Below are positions 7,335 to 15,304 of a DNA stretch of 64,000 bases, piece after piece. Both the position numbers and the translations under genes were made by a program. Under the pieces are notes generated by a model. That model did no database searches and was not told the DNA's origin. It saw only the letters and a program-made list of their open reading frames with translations. Every line of letters starts with the position of its first letter. Position 1 is the first letter of the stretch. The DNA is from Streptomyces acidiscabies (GTDB taxonomy: Bacteria > Actinomycetota > Actinomycetes > Streptomycetales > Streptomycetaceae): the NCBI RefSeq assembly GCF_020010905.1, contig NZ_JAGJBY010000002.1, positions 4,030,001 through 4,094,000 on the forward strand, given 5' to 3'.

Positions 7335-8076
7335 GCAACGCGGGCCGCTTCGCCTCCCGGCCGTCCCCCGATGAACGCCCCCGCAGCCGCCGTACGAGCC
7401 ACGGGCCGAGGAAAGTTCCGGCCCAGCGCAGGTCGGACAACGTGGACGCGGGCGGCGGCGCGGTCGGCAGCGGGTCGGCCCAACTCGTGTCGGTGTCCGG
7501 GAGCTTCAGCGAGTACGCCATCGCCGCGGCGATCCGCGCATGCCCCAGGGGGCTCGCGTGCAGACGGTCCACGCTCCACAGACGGGGGTCGGTCACCACC
7601 GGGTGCACGGACGTCTCCGCGACCACCACGCCGTACCGCGCGGCGGATGCGCGGACGCGGTCGTTGAGCGCGAGGATCCGGCGGCTCAGGGGACGCGCCA
7701 GCGGCGTGCCCCGCCCGACGTCGGGGAACGTCAGCGTCGCGACCGTCGCCCCCTGTTCGGTCAGCGCGGCGAACATCGCCTCCAGGTCGCCGGCCACCTC
7801 GTCGAGGTCGAAGCCCGGGCGCAGCACGTCGTTGACGCCGGCCACCACGGTCGCGAGGTCGGGCCGCAGCGCGAGCGCCGGGGCGAGCTGCTCGCGGCGC
7901 ACCTGGCCCGTACGGCGGCCCCGGACCGCGAGGTTGGCGTAGCGGAGGGCGGGTTCGTGCCGGGCGAGCTGTTCGGCGAGGCGGTCCGCCCAGCCGCGCA
8001 GCCCCTGGACGTCGTCCCCGTCCCCGAGCCCCTCCGTCTGACTGTCCCCGAGAGCGACGTACCGCTGGAAATTCAT
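7315..8076 (-). CDS. SGNH/GDSL-type hydrolase
   Basis: 253 residues. The SGNH blocks are in order: VALGDSQTEG with the nucleophile Ser near residue 10, a Gly in block II (NLAVRGRRTG), GVND in block III and DRLHASPLGH supplying the Asp-His pair of block V near residue 190. It is an esterase or lipase acting on acyl esters; the substrate is unknown. There is no signal peptide, so it is cytoplasmic. ATG 8076 is chosen over an in-frame TTG at 8112 because the GDS block sits at its normal distance from it. The last residues (RPALLPVTGA) are encoded by a duplicated 17-bp sequence. Confidence 0.88.
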   Translation of the reverse strand: MNFQRYVALGDSQTEGLGDGDDVQGLRGWADRLAEQLARHEPALRYANLAVRGRRTGQVRREQLAPALALRPDLATVVAGVNDVLRPGFDLDEVAGDLEAMFAALTEQGATVATLTFPDVGRGTPLARPLSRRILALNDRVRASAARYGVVVAETSVHPVVTDPRLWSVDRLHASPLGHARIAAAMAYSLKLPDTDTSWADPLPTAPPPASTLSDLRWAGTFLGPWLVRRLRGRSSGDGREAKRPALLPVTGA

Positions 8077-8252
8077 AGGTGCATTGTTGAATAGCCGACG
8101 CGGCGAGGTCAACCGGAGTTCGCGGTGGCCGCAGGGACCCGCGTCACGGAGCGCCCCGCCCGGCCCGGACCGACCGTCCGCCTTCGCTGGAACCGCGCGG
8201 TTCGTTCACGCATCACACACGACGCCAGGCGGACGGCGACCGGCGCCGTCCC

Positions 8253-8258
8253 TACAAT
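8253..8258 (+). promoter_or_regulatory. -10 box (TACAAT) of the FHA-kinase operon
   Basis: TACAAT stands 27 bases before the ATG at 8286, and a purine-rich GGGGGGAG ribosome site lies just before that ATG. No good -35 hexamer is seen 17 bases upstream, suggesting an activator or an alternative sigma factor. Confidence 0.4.
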
Positions 8259-8285
8259 CTGGTGAACACATCGGGGGGAGCCGGC

Positions 8286-9047
8286 ATGGAAACGATCATC
8301 GTCCAGCCGCCCGGTCCGGCACGGGCGGACGGCGTCGACAAAACCAAACCCGCGCTGCTGCGCATGGGGCCGGGCGATGTCGCCGAGTTCGGGCGCGGCG
8401 ATGTGCCGATCGTCCTGCGCGACCCCGGAATCTCCCGGCGGGCGGGGCGACTTGAGGCGGCCGAGGACTACTGGCGGCTGTCGAACTTCAGCCGGGACAC
8501 GGCGTACGTGGTGGAGAACCTGGAGGGCGCGGGCGAGTACCTCACCGTCGCGCCCGGCCGGCTCGGCGCGCCGGTGCCGTTCGAGTTCTCGCGGGTCGTG
8601 CTGCCCTCGCTCGGCGGCACCGCCGACTTCAAGGTCTTCGCGCCGCAGCACGCGTACCTGGACGAGCGGTCGACGCCGGGCGCGGGGGAGTTGACGGTCC
8701 ATCCGTACGCCCTCGACGCGACCGCCAAGTACTTCCTCGTACTGGTCGCGCTCTGCGAGCCGCGGCTGCGGGACCCCGCGGACAGCGCACTGCCGGGGGC
8801 CGGGGACATCGCCGAGCGGCTGCGGCCGTTGGACAGCTGCCGGGGGCTCACCCGGTCCGCCGTCAACTACCACATCGACTACCTGGCGTTCGCGAAACTC
8901 CGGCTGGACGTCGGGGAGGAACCCGGCGGGGACGGCGGGCGGACGGGGGCGAAGCGGGCGCGGCTCGCGTCCCTCGCGCTGCGGTTCGGGCTGGTACGGG
9001 AGGAACACTTGGCGCTGCTGCCGTCACGGAAGGGGGCCGGGGCGTGA
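8286..9047 (+). CDS. FHA-like domain protein
   Basis: 253 residues. The first 100 residues read like a forkhead-associated fold: IVLRDPGISRRAGRLEAAED, then YWRLSNFSRDTAYVVEN, the usual R-x-x-x-R/S-R and N-x-S strand pattern of FHA domains, which bind phosphothreonine. The C-terminal part (about 140-240) has the helical SRLxLSxxAVxxxxxxL-like pattern found behind FHA domains in actinobacteria (CRGLTRSAVNYHIDYLAF). Its stop overlaps the GTG of the kinase gene (GTGA), so they are translationally coupled and the FHA protein is the likely phospho-reader of the kinase. ATG 8286 has a strong GGGGGGAG site; GTG 8262 does not. Confidence 0.75.
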   Translation: METIIVQPPGPARADGVDKTKPALLRMGPGDVAEFGRGDVPIVLRDPGISRRAGRLEAAEDYWRLSNFSRDTAYVVENLEGAGEYLTVAPGRLGAPVPFEFSRVVLPSLGGTADFKVFAPQHAYLDERSTPGAGELTVHPYALDATAKYFLVLVALCEPRLRDPADSALPGAGDIAERLRPLDSCRGLTRSAVNYHIDYLAFAKLRLDVGEEPGGDGGRTGAKRARLASLALRFGLVREEHLALLPSRKGAGA

Positions 9048-10744
9048 CCTTCTCAAAGGACTCAAGCTCAAGGGAATCAGGGGACTTGGGAGACTCGGAC
9101 GACTTGGCCGGCTCGGGCAGCTCCGGCGCCCCGGACGGCCCGTACGACTCGGCCGGCTCAACCGGCTCCGGCGACGCACCCGACTTCGCGAGCCCCGCCA
9201 CCCCGCGCCGCTCCGGCGACTCCGGCGACACGCCCGACTTCGCCGGCCTAGCCACCCCGCGCGCACCCCTCACACCCCCCACCCTCCCCACCGGCTTCCG
9301 CATCGCCGACTGGCAGCTCACCGGCGTCATCGGCTCCGGAGCCTGGGGCACCGTCTACGACGCCCGCGCGGTCACCGACGGCACCCCCGCCGCCGTGAAG
9401 ATCCTCCCCACCAACACCCTCGCCCCCAACCAACGCACCGCCCTGGGCGACCTCGTGGCCCGCGAGGTCCGCTTCAGCGCCGAGGCGGACCACCCCCACC
9501 TCGTCCGCACCCACGCGGTCCGCACGGTCGACGCCCCCGACCTCCCCGCCCTGGACGGCGCGATAGCGCTCGTCATGGACCGCGCGGAGGAAAGCCTGGG
9601 CGAGGTGCTGAACACAGGCGGCGTCCCCGACCCCGTACGGATCCTGCGCGGAGTCCTCGCCGGGCTCGCGCACATGCACGGCGAGGGCTGGGTGCACGGC
9701 GACCTCAAGCCGGCGAACGTCCTGCTGGGCGCGGACGGCGAGGTCTGGCTCGCGGACTTCGGACTGGCCGCGGAACTCGACGGCACCCACGCCCACATGC
9801 CCCCGCTGGGCACCCTCGACCACCTGCCGCCGGAGTGGTGGTCCCAGCGCACCGGCGCGGAGGGGGCCGTCGTCCGGACGACCGCCGACATCTGGGCGTT
9901 CGGCGTCCTCGCCCACCAGGTCCTCACCGGCGGCCTGCACCCCTTCCCCGGCGCCACGGCGCGAGCCCGTTCGCTGGCCGCGCAGGCGTACGCGCGCGGG
10001 ACGACGCCGCTGCGGCTGGACGCCGGGTTTGACGAGAACTGGCGCCGGATCGTGGCCGACTGCCTCGCGCCGGACCACGAGTCACGCCTGAAGCACACCG
10101 CCGCGAGCCTCGCGGAACGGGTCGAGGGGCTGGCCGGTACACCCCGCCGGCGCCGCTTCCTGCCGTACGCCGCAGCGGCGCTCGCTGTGGTCACGGCCGT
10201 CGCAGGGTTCGCGATAGCCAAAGGCGACAGCGGACGGGACGACTCCGGCCGTACGGCTCCCGCCGAGGTCATCGGCAGCATCCGGGAGGACTCCGACGTA
10301 CCGCAAGCTCTGCGCCCGGTCATCGTCAACGCCGCGAAACGCTGCTCCGACCCGGAGATCACGCCCGCGTTCCTCGCCGCCATGATCAAGACGGAGAGCG
10401 ACTTCGACGTGCACGCCTCCCGCCCGGCCTCCGAGGAGTACGGCATCGCCATGTGGACGCCGTCGGTGTTCCGGGCCTGGGCGGTGGACGGCGACGGGGA
10501 CGGCGACAAGGATTACTTGTCGCCGCCCGACGCGATCGCCACGATGAGCCTGTACACCTGCTGGCTCGACCAGCAGTTCAAGCAGGCCCGTCTCCCCGTA
10601 GGTGACCTGCCCGCGCTGATCGCCGCCGGCTGGCGCACGAGCGACCGCACCGTCATCGACGAGGGTGGCGTCCCCGCGCGCGTACAGCCGCACGTGGACA
10701 AGGTGCTCCGCCACCTCGCCGACTACTCGGTCAGCACTCCCTGA
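9044..10744 (+). CDS. transmembrane Ser/Thr protein kinase with extracellular lytic-transglycosylase-like domain
   Basis: 566 residues. A low-complexity Asp/Ser/Gly stretch (1-80) precedes the kinase: glycine loop GSGAWGTVY from G97, catalytic Lys119, HGDLKPANVLL with Asp220 and DFG at 238. Arg of the usual HRD is replaced by Gly (HGD), as in some active kinases. One membrane helix (about 371-391) leads to an extracellular domain (about 410-566) with AAMIKTESDFD, the catalytic-Glu region of SLT/lysozyme-like folds, and an acidic DGDGDGDKD loop that may bind calcium. I infer a receptor kinase that senses or acts on peptidoglycan. It is coupled to the FHA-like gene and overlaps the convergent hydrolase by 14 bases. 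Confidence 0.85.
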   Translation: MTFSKDSSSRESGDLGDSDDLAGSGSSGAPDGPYDSAGSTGSGDAPDFASPATPRRSGDSGDTPDFAGLATPRAPLTPPTLPTGFRIADWQLTGVIGSGAWGTVYDARAVTDGTPAAVKILPTNTLAPNQRTALGDLVAREVRFSAEADHPHLVRTHAVRTVDAPDLPALDGAIALVMDRAEESLGEVLNTGGVPDPVRILRGVLAGLAHMHGEGWVHGDLKPANVLLGADGEVWLADFGLAAELDGTHAHMPPLGTLDHLPPEWWSQRTGAEGAVVRTTADIWAFGVLAHQVLTGGLHPFPGATARARSLAAQAYARGTTPLRLDAGFDENWRRIVADCLAPDHESRLKHTAASLAERVEGLAGTPRRRRFLPYAAAALAVVTAVAGFAIAKGDSGRDDSGRTAPAEVIGSIREDSDVPQALRPVIVNAAKRCSDPEITPAFLAAMIKTESDFDVHASRPASEEYGIAMWTPSVFRAWAVDGDGDGDKDYLSPPDAIATMSLYTCWLDQQFKQARLPVGDLPALIAAGWRTSDRTVIDEGGVPARVQPHVDKVLRHLADYSVSTP

Positions 10745-11855
10745 CGCCCGGGATCCGGTTGTCGGGCGAACTGACGTAGATGTTGGAGATCCAGCCGCCG
10801 TACTGGGGCAGGTAGGCCCACCAGTCGTTCGTGTACGGCGGCACCTGCACCTCCTGTCCCCGCTTCTGGCAGCCGATCAGCACCTCGACGCCGGCCGGGA
10901 GCTGCGTCATCGGGGCGTTGCCCGTCGACGGGTCCCGGCGGACGTTGACGTGCTCGCTCCAGGTGCCGTACCACCAGCCCCCGGGGCGCGTCGCACCCGG
11001 CACGTTCAGCGAGCGCGTCAGCCGCCCGATGTCCGTGTACGCCTTGCCGTACGACGTGCCGACCGGGTGCAGCGTGTACACGGCGACGATGGAACGGTCG
11101 CCCGCGCCGACGGTTCCCGTGCTGTGCAGCGCGGGACGCGTCAGGTCGACGGCGGCGGCGGTCACCCGCGTGGAGGCCGGAGCCGCCGTCGCGTTGGTGC
11201 AGGTGCCTTCCGGGTACGACGATCCGGCCCAGCCCTGCTTCACCGCCCACGGTTTGTCGAACGCCCCGGCGATGCCGAAGTGCTGGTCGAAGCCGTCGGA
11301 GGCACAGCGGGTGGACTGGCGCAGGTTGCCCATCACGAAGTCGCGCACGGGCGCGGGCGCCGAGTCCAGGAGGTAGCGGTAGATCGCCACCGTGTCGCGG
11401 GCCGAGATCGCGGTGTAACCCCAGTAGCCCTCGTAGCCGGCGGGCGGCGGCGCCGTGTCCTGGAGCCCGAGACGGCTGACCATCCGGTTGACGATCGCCG
11501 AACCGCCGTACGTCGACCAGTAGTAGTTGGCCGTGTCGTCGTTGCTGCTGCGCAGCATCGGCTCCAGCCGTGCCCGGTCGGCGGCGGGCACGGTGTAGTC
11601 GGGACCCCGGTTCCACAGGAAGTCCAGCGCGAGAAGCAGCTTGACGACCGACGCGGACCGGAACTGGGCGCTCGCGTCGACCTGTTCGGTGAAGGCACCG
11701 GTCTGCCGGTCGAACACGGCGACCCCGGCGGTGACCCCGCTCGGCACCTGGACGGACGCGACGGCGGCAGGCGCGGAACCGGCGGCGGTGGCGGACCCCG
11801 CCGCACCACCGACGAGCAGCAGCGCGGCGGCGACCGCGAGGAGACGACGCTTCAT
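10731..11855 (-). CDS. secreted beta-lactamase-like serine hydrolase with C-terminal SH3-like region
   Basis: 374 residues. A signal peptide (RRLLAVAAALLLVGGAAGSATA) is followed by a class-A-type active site: SASVVKLLLALDF gives the Ser-x-x-Lys motif near residue 69, and SSNDDTANYY near 107 supplies the SxN motif. A KxG-like segment (VKQGWAG) lies near 211. The last 90 residues (GGWWYGTWSEHVNVR onward, with paired Cys) look like a wall-binding SH3-like module. Such proteins hydrolyse D-Ala-type substrates or are inactive relatives of penicillin-binding enzymes. It is convergent with, and overlaps, the kinase gene. Confidence 0.82.
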   Translation of the reverse strand: MKRRLLAVAAALLLVGGAAGSATAAGSAPAAVASVQVPSGVTAGVAVFDRQTGAFTEQVDASAQFRSASVVKLLLALDFLWNRGPDYTVPAADRARLEPMLRSSNDDTANYYWSTYGGSAIVNRMVSRLGLQDTAPPPAGYEGYWGYTAISARDTVAIYRYLLDSAPAPVRDFVMGNLRQSTRCASDGFDQHFGIAGAFDKPWAVKQGWAGSSYPEGTCTNATAAPASTRVTAAAVDLTRPALHSTGTVGAGDRSIVAVYTLHPVGTSYGKAYTDIGRLTRSLNVPGATRPGGWWYGTWSEHVNVRRDPSTGNAPMTQLPAGVEVLIGCQKRGQEVQVPPYTNDWWAYLPQYGGWISNIYVSSPDNRIPGVREC

Positions 11856-11921
11856 CGGGTTCCTCCGAAGCCGCCCTGGCCTTCGGGCCGGGACGGTGGC
11901 ACCTCTCGCTTGCGGAGGCGA

Positions 11922-12071
11922 TCAGGAGTCTGCCGCGGCGGTGTCGTGTTGGACCTCCAGCCGGTGCACGATCTCGGAGTTGAGTGACCTGCGGGCGGAC
12001 TTGGCCTGTGCGACCAGCCACTCATGCAGGTCGGCGGGCAGGCGGAGGGTGATGCGTTTCTCTTCATTCAT
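11922..12071 (-). CDS. 49-residue ribbon-helix-helix (Arc-type) DNA-binding protein
   Basis: This short gene reads MNEEKRITLRLPADLHEWLV and then AQAKSARRSLNSEIVHRLEV before a short tail and TGA. That is a textbook Arc/CopG fold: the beta strand KRITLRLP, helix A (ADLHEWLVAQAKSA) and helix B (SLNSEIVHRLEV) with the RSLNSEI turn. Its -10 box (TAACAT) lies 6 bases before the ATG, a leaderless layout, which supports a real gene. It is divergent from tnpB, with only 50 bases between the two starts, so it probably represses both. It could also be the antitoxin-like half of a pair. Confidence 0.8.
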   Translation of the reverse strand: MNEEKRITLRLPADLHEWLVAQAKSARRSLNSEIVHRLEVQHDTAAADS

Positions 12072-12077
12072 GACCTT

Positions 12078-12115
12078 ATGTTAGTGGTCCACTGCTGCAA
12101 CTTAAGTGGTAAATT
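12078..12115. promoter_or_regulatory. divergent leaderless promoters between the Arc-type gene and tnpB
   Basis: On the minus strand TAACAT (12083-12078) is 6 bases from the Arc-type ATG. On the plus strand TAAATT (12110-12115) is 6 bases from the tnpB GTG. Between them lies AGTGGTCCACT (12083-12093), a near-perfect inverted repeat, and ACTTAAGT (12100-12107), a perfect one. These may be operators for the ribbon-helix-helix protein or the left-end structure of the insertion element. Confidence 0.55.
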
Positions 12116-12121
12116 GACACC

Positions 12122-13348
12122 GTGGCGACACTGAAACAGGCTTCGGAGGGTGCGGGGTGCGCCCGGTACACCTACCGGCTTCGTGTGTCGTCGACCGCCC
12201 GCGCCGCTCTTCTCGCCGAGTGGGACCGGTGCCGGTGGGTGTGGAACGAGTGCGTGGCCAAGTCCCGTGCTGTGCACGCCCATAACCGGGCGCACCCCGA
12301 GAGCGGGCTGACGTGCGGCCCGGCACAGCTCGACAAGATGCTGACCGCTGCCCGAGCCTGCACGGCGTGGCTCCGCGAGGGTGCTTCGGTGCCGCAGCAG
12401 CAGATCATCCGCGACTTCGCGAAATCCCGCACCAAGGCATTGAAGGACATCGAGAAGCGCCTGCCGATGCGACAGCGTGCGGGCATACCCCGGCACAAGA
12501 AGAAGCGTGAGGCGCTGCCCACACTGAACTACACGCAGCGTGGGTTCCGGTTGAAGGACGGCCGTCTGCATCTCGCGGGCGGCATCATCCTTACCGTGGT
12601 GTGGTCGCGTGAACTCCCGTCCGTGCCTTCGTCGGTACGGGTGTACCGGGACGCGGTGGGGCACTGGTATGCCTCGTTCGTCGTCGCCACCGAAGCCCAG
12701 CCGCTCCCTGGTACGGGCTGTGTGCTCGGCGTGGACTGGGGGGTCAGAGAGATCGCCACCACCACGTCCGACGCCCACGACCTCCCCCACCGCCAGCACG
12801 GGCAGAAGGCTCAGGGGAAGCTGGCCCGGTACGACCGGATGATGGCCCGGCGCAGACCGAAGAAGGGGCAGGCGGCGCCGAAGGGGTATCGAGAGGCGAA
12901 GAGGTGGCGGGCGAAGACGTACGCGAAGATCGCCCGGCAGCGGCAGGACACGGCCCGCAAGTGGGCGAAGAGGGTTGTCCGCGACCACGATGCTGTCGCT
13001 GTCGAGGACTTCCGGCCGAAGTTCCTCGCGAAGACCACCATGGCCCGCAAAGCGGCCGACGCGGCGATCGGTGCCACGAAGACGGCCCTGGTCGAGATAG
13101 GCCGCAAGCACGGGCGGGACATCCGCCTTGTCAATCCCGCGTACACCACGATGGATTGCGCTTCGTGCGGAGCGAGAACCAAGCACGCACTTCCTCTTTC
13201 GGAACGTACCTACACTTGCACCGCGTGCGGAGCCTCGTCCCCCAGGGACAAGAACTCCGCCCGCGTCATGCTCGTCCGGGCTGTTCTCACCTCGGCTGGT
13301 GTCGAGGGCGTAAGACCTGCGGGGGCGCTGCTCCCGGAGGCGGCCTGA
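12122..13348 (+). CDS. tnpB: TnpB RNA-guided nuclease of an IS200/IS605 (IS1341-like) element
   Basis: 408 residues from GTG 12122. The split RuvC site is complete: Asp205 in GVDWGVREIA, Glu295 in VAVEDF and Asp376 in SPRDKNSAR. A zinc ribbon (CASCG ... CTACG) sits between the second and third motifs, and the N-terminal HTH-like region (WDRCRWVWNECVAKSR) is typical. TnpB proteins cut DNA at sites set by an RNA read from the 3-prime end of their own gene. No tnpA transposase is present, so the element is non-autonomous. The frame is intact and looks active. Confidence 0.93.
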   Translation: MATLKQASEGAGCARYTYRLRVSSTARAALLAEWDRCRWVWNECVAKSRAVHAHNRAHPESGLTCGPAQLDKMLTAARACTAWLREGASVPQQQIIRDFAKSRTKALKDIEKRLPMRQRAGIPRHKKKREALPTLNYTQRGFRLKDGRLHLAGGIILTVVWSRELPSVPSSVRVYRDAVGHWYASFVVATEAQPLPGTGCVLGVDWGVREIATTTSDAHDLPHRQHGQKAQGKLARYDRMMARRRPKKGQAAPKGYREAKRWRAKTYAKIARQRQDTARKWAKRVVRDHDAVAVEDFRPKFLAKTTMARKAADAAIGATKTALVEIGRKHGRDIRLVNPAYTTMDCASCGARTKHALPLSERTYTCTACGASSPRDKNSARVMLVRAVLTSAGVEGVRPAGALLPEAA

Positions 13349-13390
13349 GCCAGAAATCCCCTCCCCATCAGGGAGGAGAGGACGTCAAAG
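13250..13390 (+). ncRNA. putative omega-RNA / right end of the TnpB element
   Basis: In this family the guide RNA overlaps the end of tnpB and runs past it to the right end. Just after the stop a hairpin forms: CCTCCC (13360-13365), loop CATCA, GGGAGG (13371-13376), followed by AGAGGACGTCAA, a typical end of Streptomyces elements. The guide would be the bases just after about 13389, inside the tail of the next gene. The exact RNA ends are inferred. Confidence 0.4.
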
Positions 13391-13762
13391 GTAATGCTCC
13401 CTGAGGTTGAGGGAGTTGAGCGGGGTGAGGTCGACGTACCAGCCCTCCTGCGGGGGGATCGAGTCGTGGCAGTCGCCGTTGACCGACTCGCACAGTTCGA
13501 CGAGGGCGCCGTCGTACTGGTTGTTGAACACCCAGTGGTTGCCGAACTGGTTGTAGATCGGGTGGAAGCCGTACGAGTAGAAGATGTGGCTCGGGTTCGG
13601 GTTGTTCGCCGGGGTCACGTTCTCCGGGTAGATGCAGACGGCGCCGTACGGGCAGCCGTCCCACGTGCCGCCCTCGGCCTGGGCCTGGGTCGTGCCGGTC
13701 AGGACGGCGGCCGTGGCGAGGGCCAGTGCGGCGGCGCCGTGGAGGATTCTGCGCATGGGCAT
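13385..13762 (-). CDS. secreted peptidase inhibitor family I36-like protein
   Basis: About 125 residues. A signal peptide (ILHGAAALALATAAVLTGTTQAQA) is followed by a compact domain starting WDGCPYGAVCIYPEN, the hallmark opening of SMPI/I36-like beta-gamma-crystallin-type inhibitors (C-P-x-G-x-V-C-x-[YF]). The four Cys are expected to form disulphides. It would inhibit metalloproteases or serve as a small wall protein. The ATG at 13762 and the one two codons later are both possible. Its stop lies within the putative right end of the TnpB element, so the insertion may have altered the last codons. Confidence 0.75.
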   Translation of the reverse strand: MPMRRILHGAAALALATAAVLTGTTQAQAEGGTWDGCPYGAVCIYPENVTPANNPNPSHIFYSYGFHPIYNQFGNHWVFNNQYDGALVELCESVNGDCHDSIPPQEGWYVDLTPLNSLNLREHYL

Positions 13763-13794
13763 GTCTTTCGTGGAGGGAGGGGAGGGGGGAGCGG

Positions 13795-14280
13795 TTACCA
13801 CCACTGGGAGCAGCGGACCACGCCGTCGGAGATCAGCGAACCGCACACCCGGAACTGGTAGTTGGGGTCGGTGCTGGTGCGCTTGAACGGGGTGGTCAGG
13901 CTCTGCCCGGCCGAGCGGACGGTGAACGGCCCGCACTGGAGCCACGGCGACACGGCGTTCGTGTTGTCCCAGCCGTCCGCGCGCCAGTCCATCCACACGT
14001 TGTCGCCGGGCCGGGTCTCGCCGCTGATCTTGCCGAACGCGATCTGCTGACCGACGTACGCGCCCTTCTCCAGCGTGAACCGGACGTTGCCGACGGAGAA
14101 GTCACGCGGCTTGGCGGTGTCGCCCTCGGCGTTGTCCGGGTGGTCGCGGAAGCCGCGCGCACCACCCGTGCAGTCCGAGGCCGCCGCGCTCGCGGGCCGC
14201 GCGGGCTGGGCGACGAGGACGCCGGTGGTGAGTGCGCACAGGGCGGCGGCTGTGGCGAGGGTGGGACGGAGCAGGCGCAT
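13795..14280 (-). CDS. secreted small protein of unknown function
   Basis: 161 residues. A clear Sec signal (LLRPTLATAAALCALTTGVL) ends in a run of Ala before the mature protein. The mature part has four Cys (SDCTGG, LQCGPF, RVCGSL, VRCSQWW) suited to two disulphides, and many Asp/Trp/Gly residues. I do not recognise the family. It lies 32 bases upstream of the I36-like gene on the same strand, so both may be exported together. Confidence 0.7.
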   Translation of the reverse strand: MRLLRPTLATAAALCALTTGVLVAQPARPASAAASDCTGGARGFRDHPDNAEGDTAKPRDFSVGNVRFTLEKGAYVGQQIAFGKISGETRPGDNVWMDWRADGWDNTNAVSPWLQCGPFTVRSAGQSLTTPFKRTSTDPNYQFRVCGSLISDGVVRCSQWW

Positions 14281-14447
14281 GGGGGGCCGTCTCTTCCTGG
14301 TCGGGGATCGGAGACGACTCGAAGATTAGGGAGGGGGACGGGGGGTGCGGTCCTGACGGATGTCAGGGTGGGCGGCGGGCCGTCGGATCATATGTACGCC
14401 GGTCCGGCCGACCCCCGTACAACTGGCCGACTCTGGAGAGGGTTCCC

Positions 14448-15278
14448 GTGAACTTGCGCTTCGGCATCTACCTGCCGCCGTTCGGCCCGTTCGGCGACCC
14501 CAACACTCTCGTCGAGCTGGCGGTGCGCGCGGAGGCCGCCGGGTGGGACGGGGTGTTCCTGTGGGACCACGTCGTCAGCGAGGCGATGCCGATCGCCGAC
14601 ACCTGGACCACGCTCGCGGCCATCGCGCAGGCCACCGGAACCCTGCTGCTCGGCCCGGCCGTCACACCGCTCGCCCGGCGCCGGCCCTGGACGGTCGCAC
14701 GGCACGCGTCCACCGTCAGCCGGCTCTCCCGGGGACGGCTCGTCGTCGGTACGGGAGTGGGTGTCGACGAGTCCGGCGACTTCAGCGGCTTCGGGGAACC
14801 CGCCGCCGACCTGGCCACCCGCGCGTCGATGCTGACCGAGGGGCTCGGACTGATGCGGGCGATGTGGGACGGCGAGGCCATCGAACACGCCGGCCGGCAC
14901 TACCGGGTGAACCTCGCGGCCACGGAGCCGGAGCCGTACCGCATCCCGGTCTGGATGGCCAGCTCCACGAACCACCCACGGGTGATCCGCCGGGCCGCCG
15001 GCTGCGACGGCATCTTCCCGAACCCCGAGGACCACGAACTCACCCCGGACGAGGTCGCCGGCATCCGCCAGGCTCTGCGCGACGCGGGCCTCCCGGCCGA
15101 CCGGCCGTTCGACATCGCCGTACGCGGCAACGCGAGTCCCGCGTGGGAGGAGGACAAGGACGTCGACCTCAAGGGGCTCGCCGAGGCCGGTGCGACCTGG
15201 TGGCTGGAGTCGCTGATCCACTTCGACCCGCTGGAGCTGTCGATGAGGGTCGTGGACGCGGGGCCGCCTCGGGGGTGA
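14448..15278 (+). CDS. LLM-class flavin-dependent oxidoreductase
   Basis: 276 residues from a GTG preceded by GGAGAGG with 7 bases spacing. The luciferase-like TIM barrel is clear: FGIYLPPFGPFGDP start, WDGVFLWDHV, LLLGPAVTPLARRRPWTVAR, then SRGRLVVGTGVGVDESGDFSGFGEP, as in F420- or FMN-dependent enzymes of this class. It would oxidise or reduce an unknown substrate with reduced flavin or F420. It is divergent from the secreted gene at 14280, and convergent with the methyltransferase. Confidence 0.9.
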   Translation: MNLRFGIYLPPFGPFGDPNTLVELAVRAEAAGWDGVFLWDHVVSEAMPIADTWTTLAAIAQATGTLLLGPAVTPLARRRPWTVARHASTVSRLSRGRLVVGTGVGVDESGDFSGFGEPAADLATRASMLTEGLGLMRAMWDGEAIEHAGRHYRVNLAATEPEPYRIPVWMASSTNHPRVIRRAAGCDGIFPNPEDHELTPDEVAGIRQALRDAGLPADRPFDIAVRGNASPAWEEDKDVDLKGLAEAGATWWLESLIHFDPLELSMRVVDAGPPRG

Positions 15279-15304
15279 AGGAGCCGGAGCCAGAACCCGG
15301 TCCG

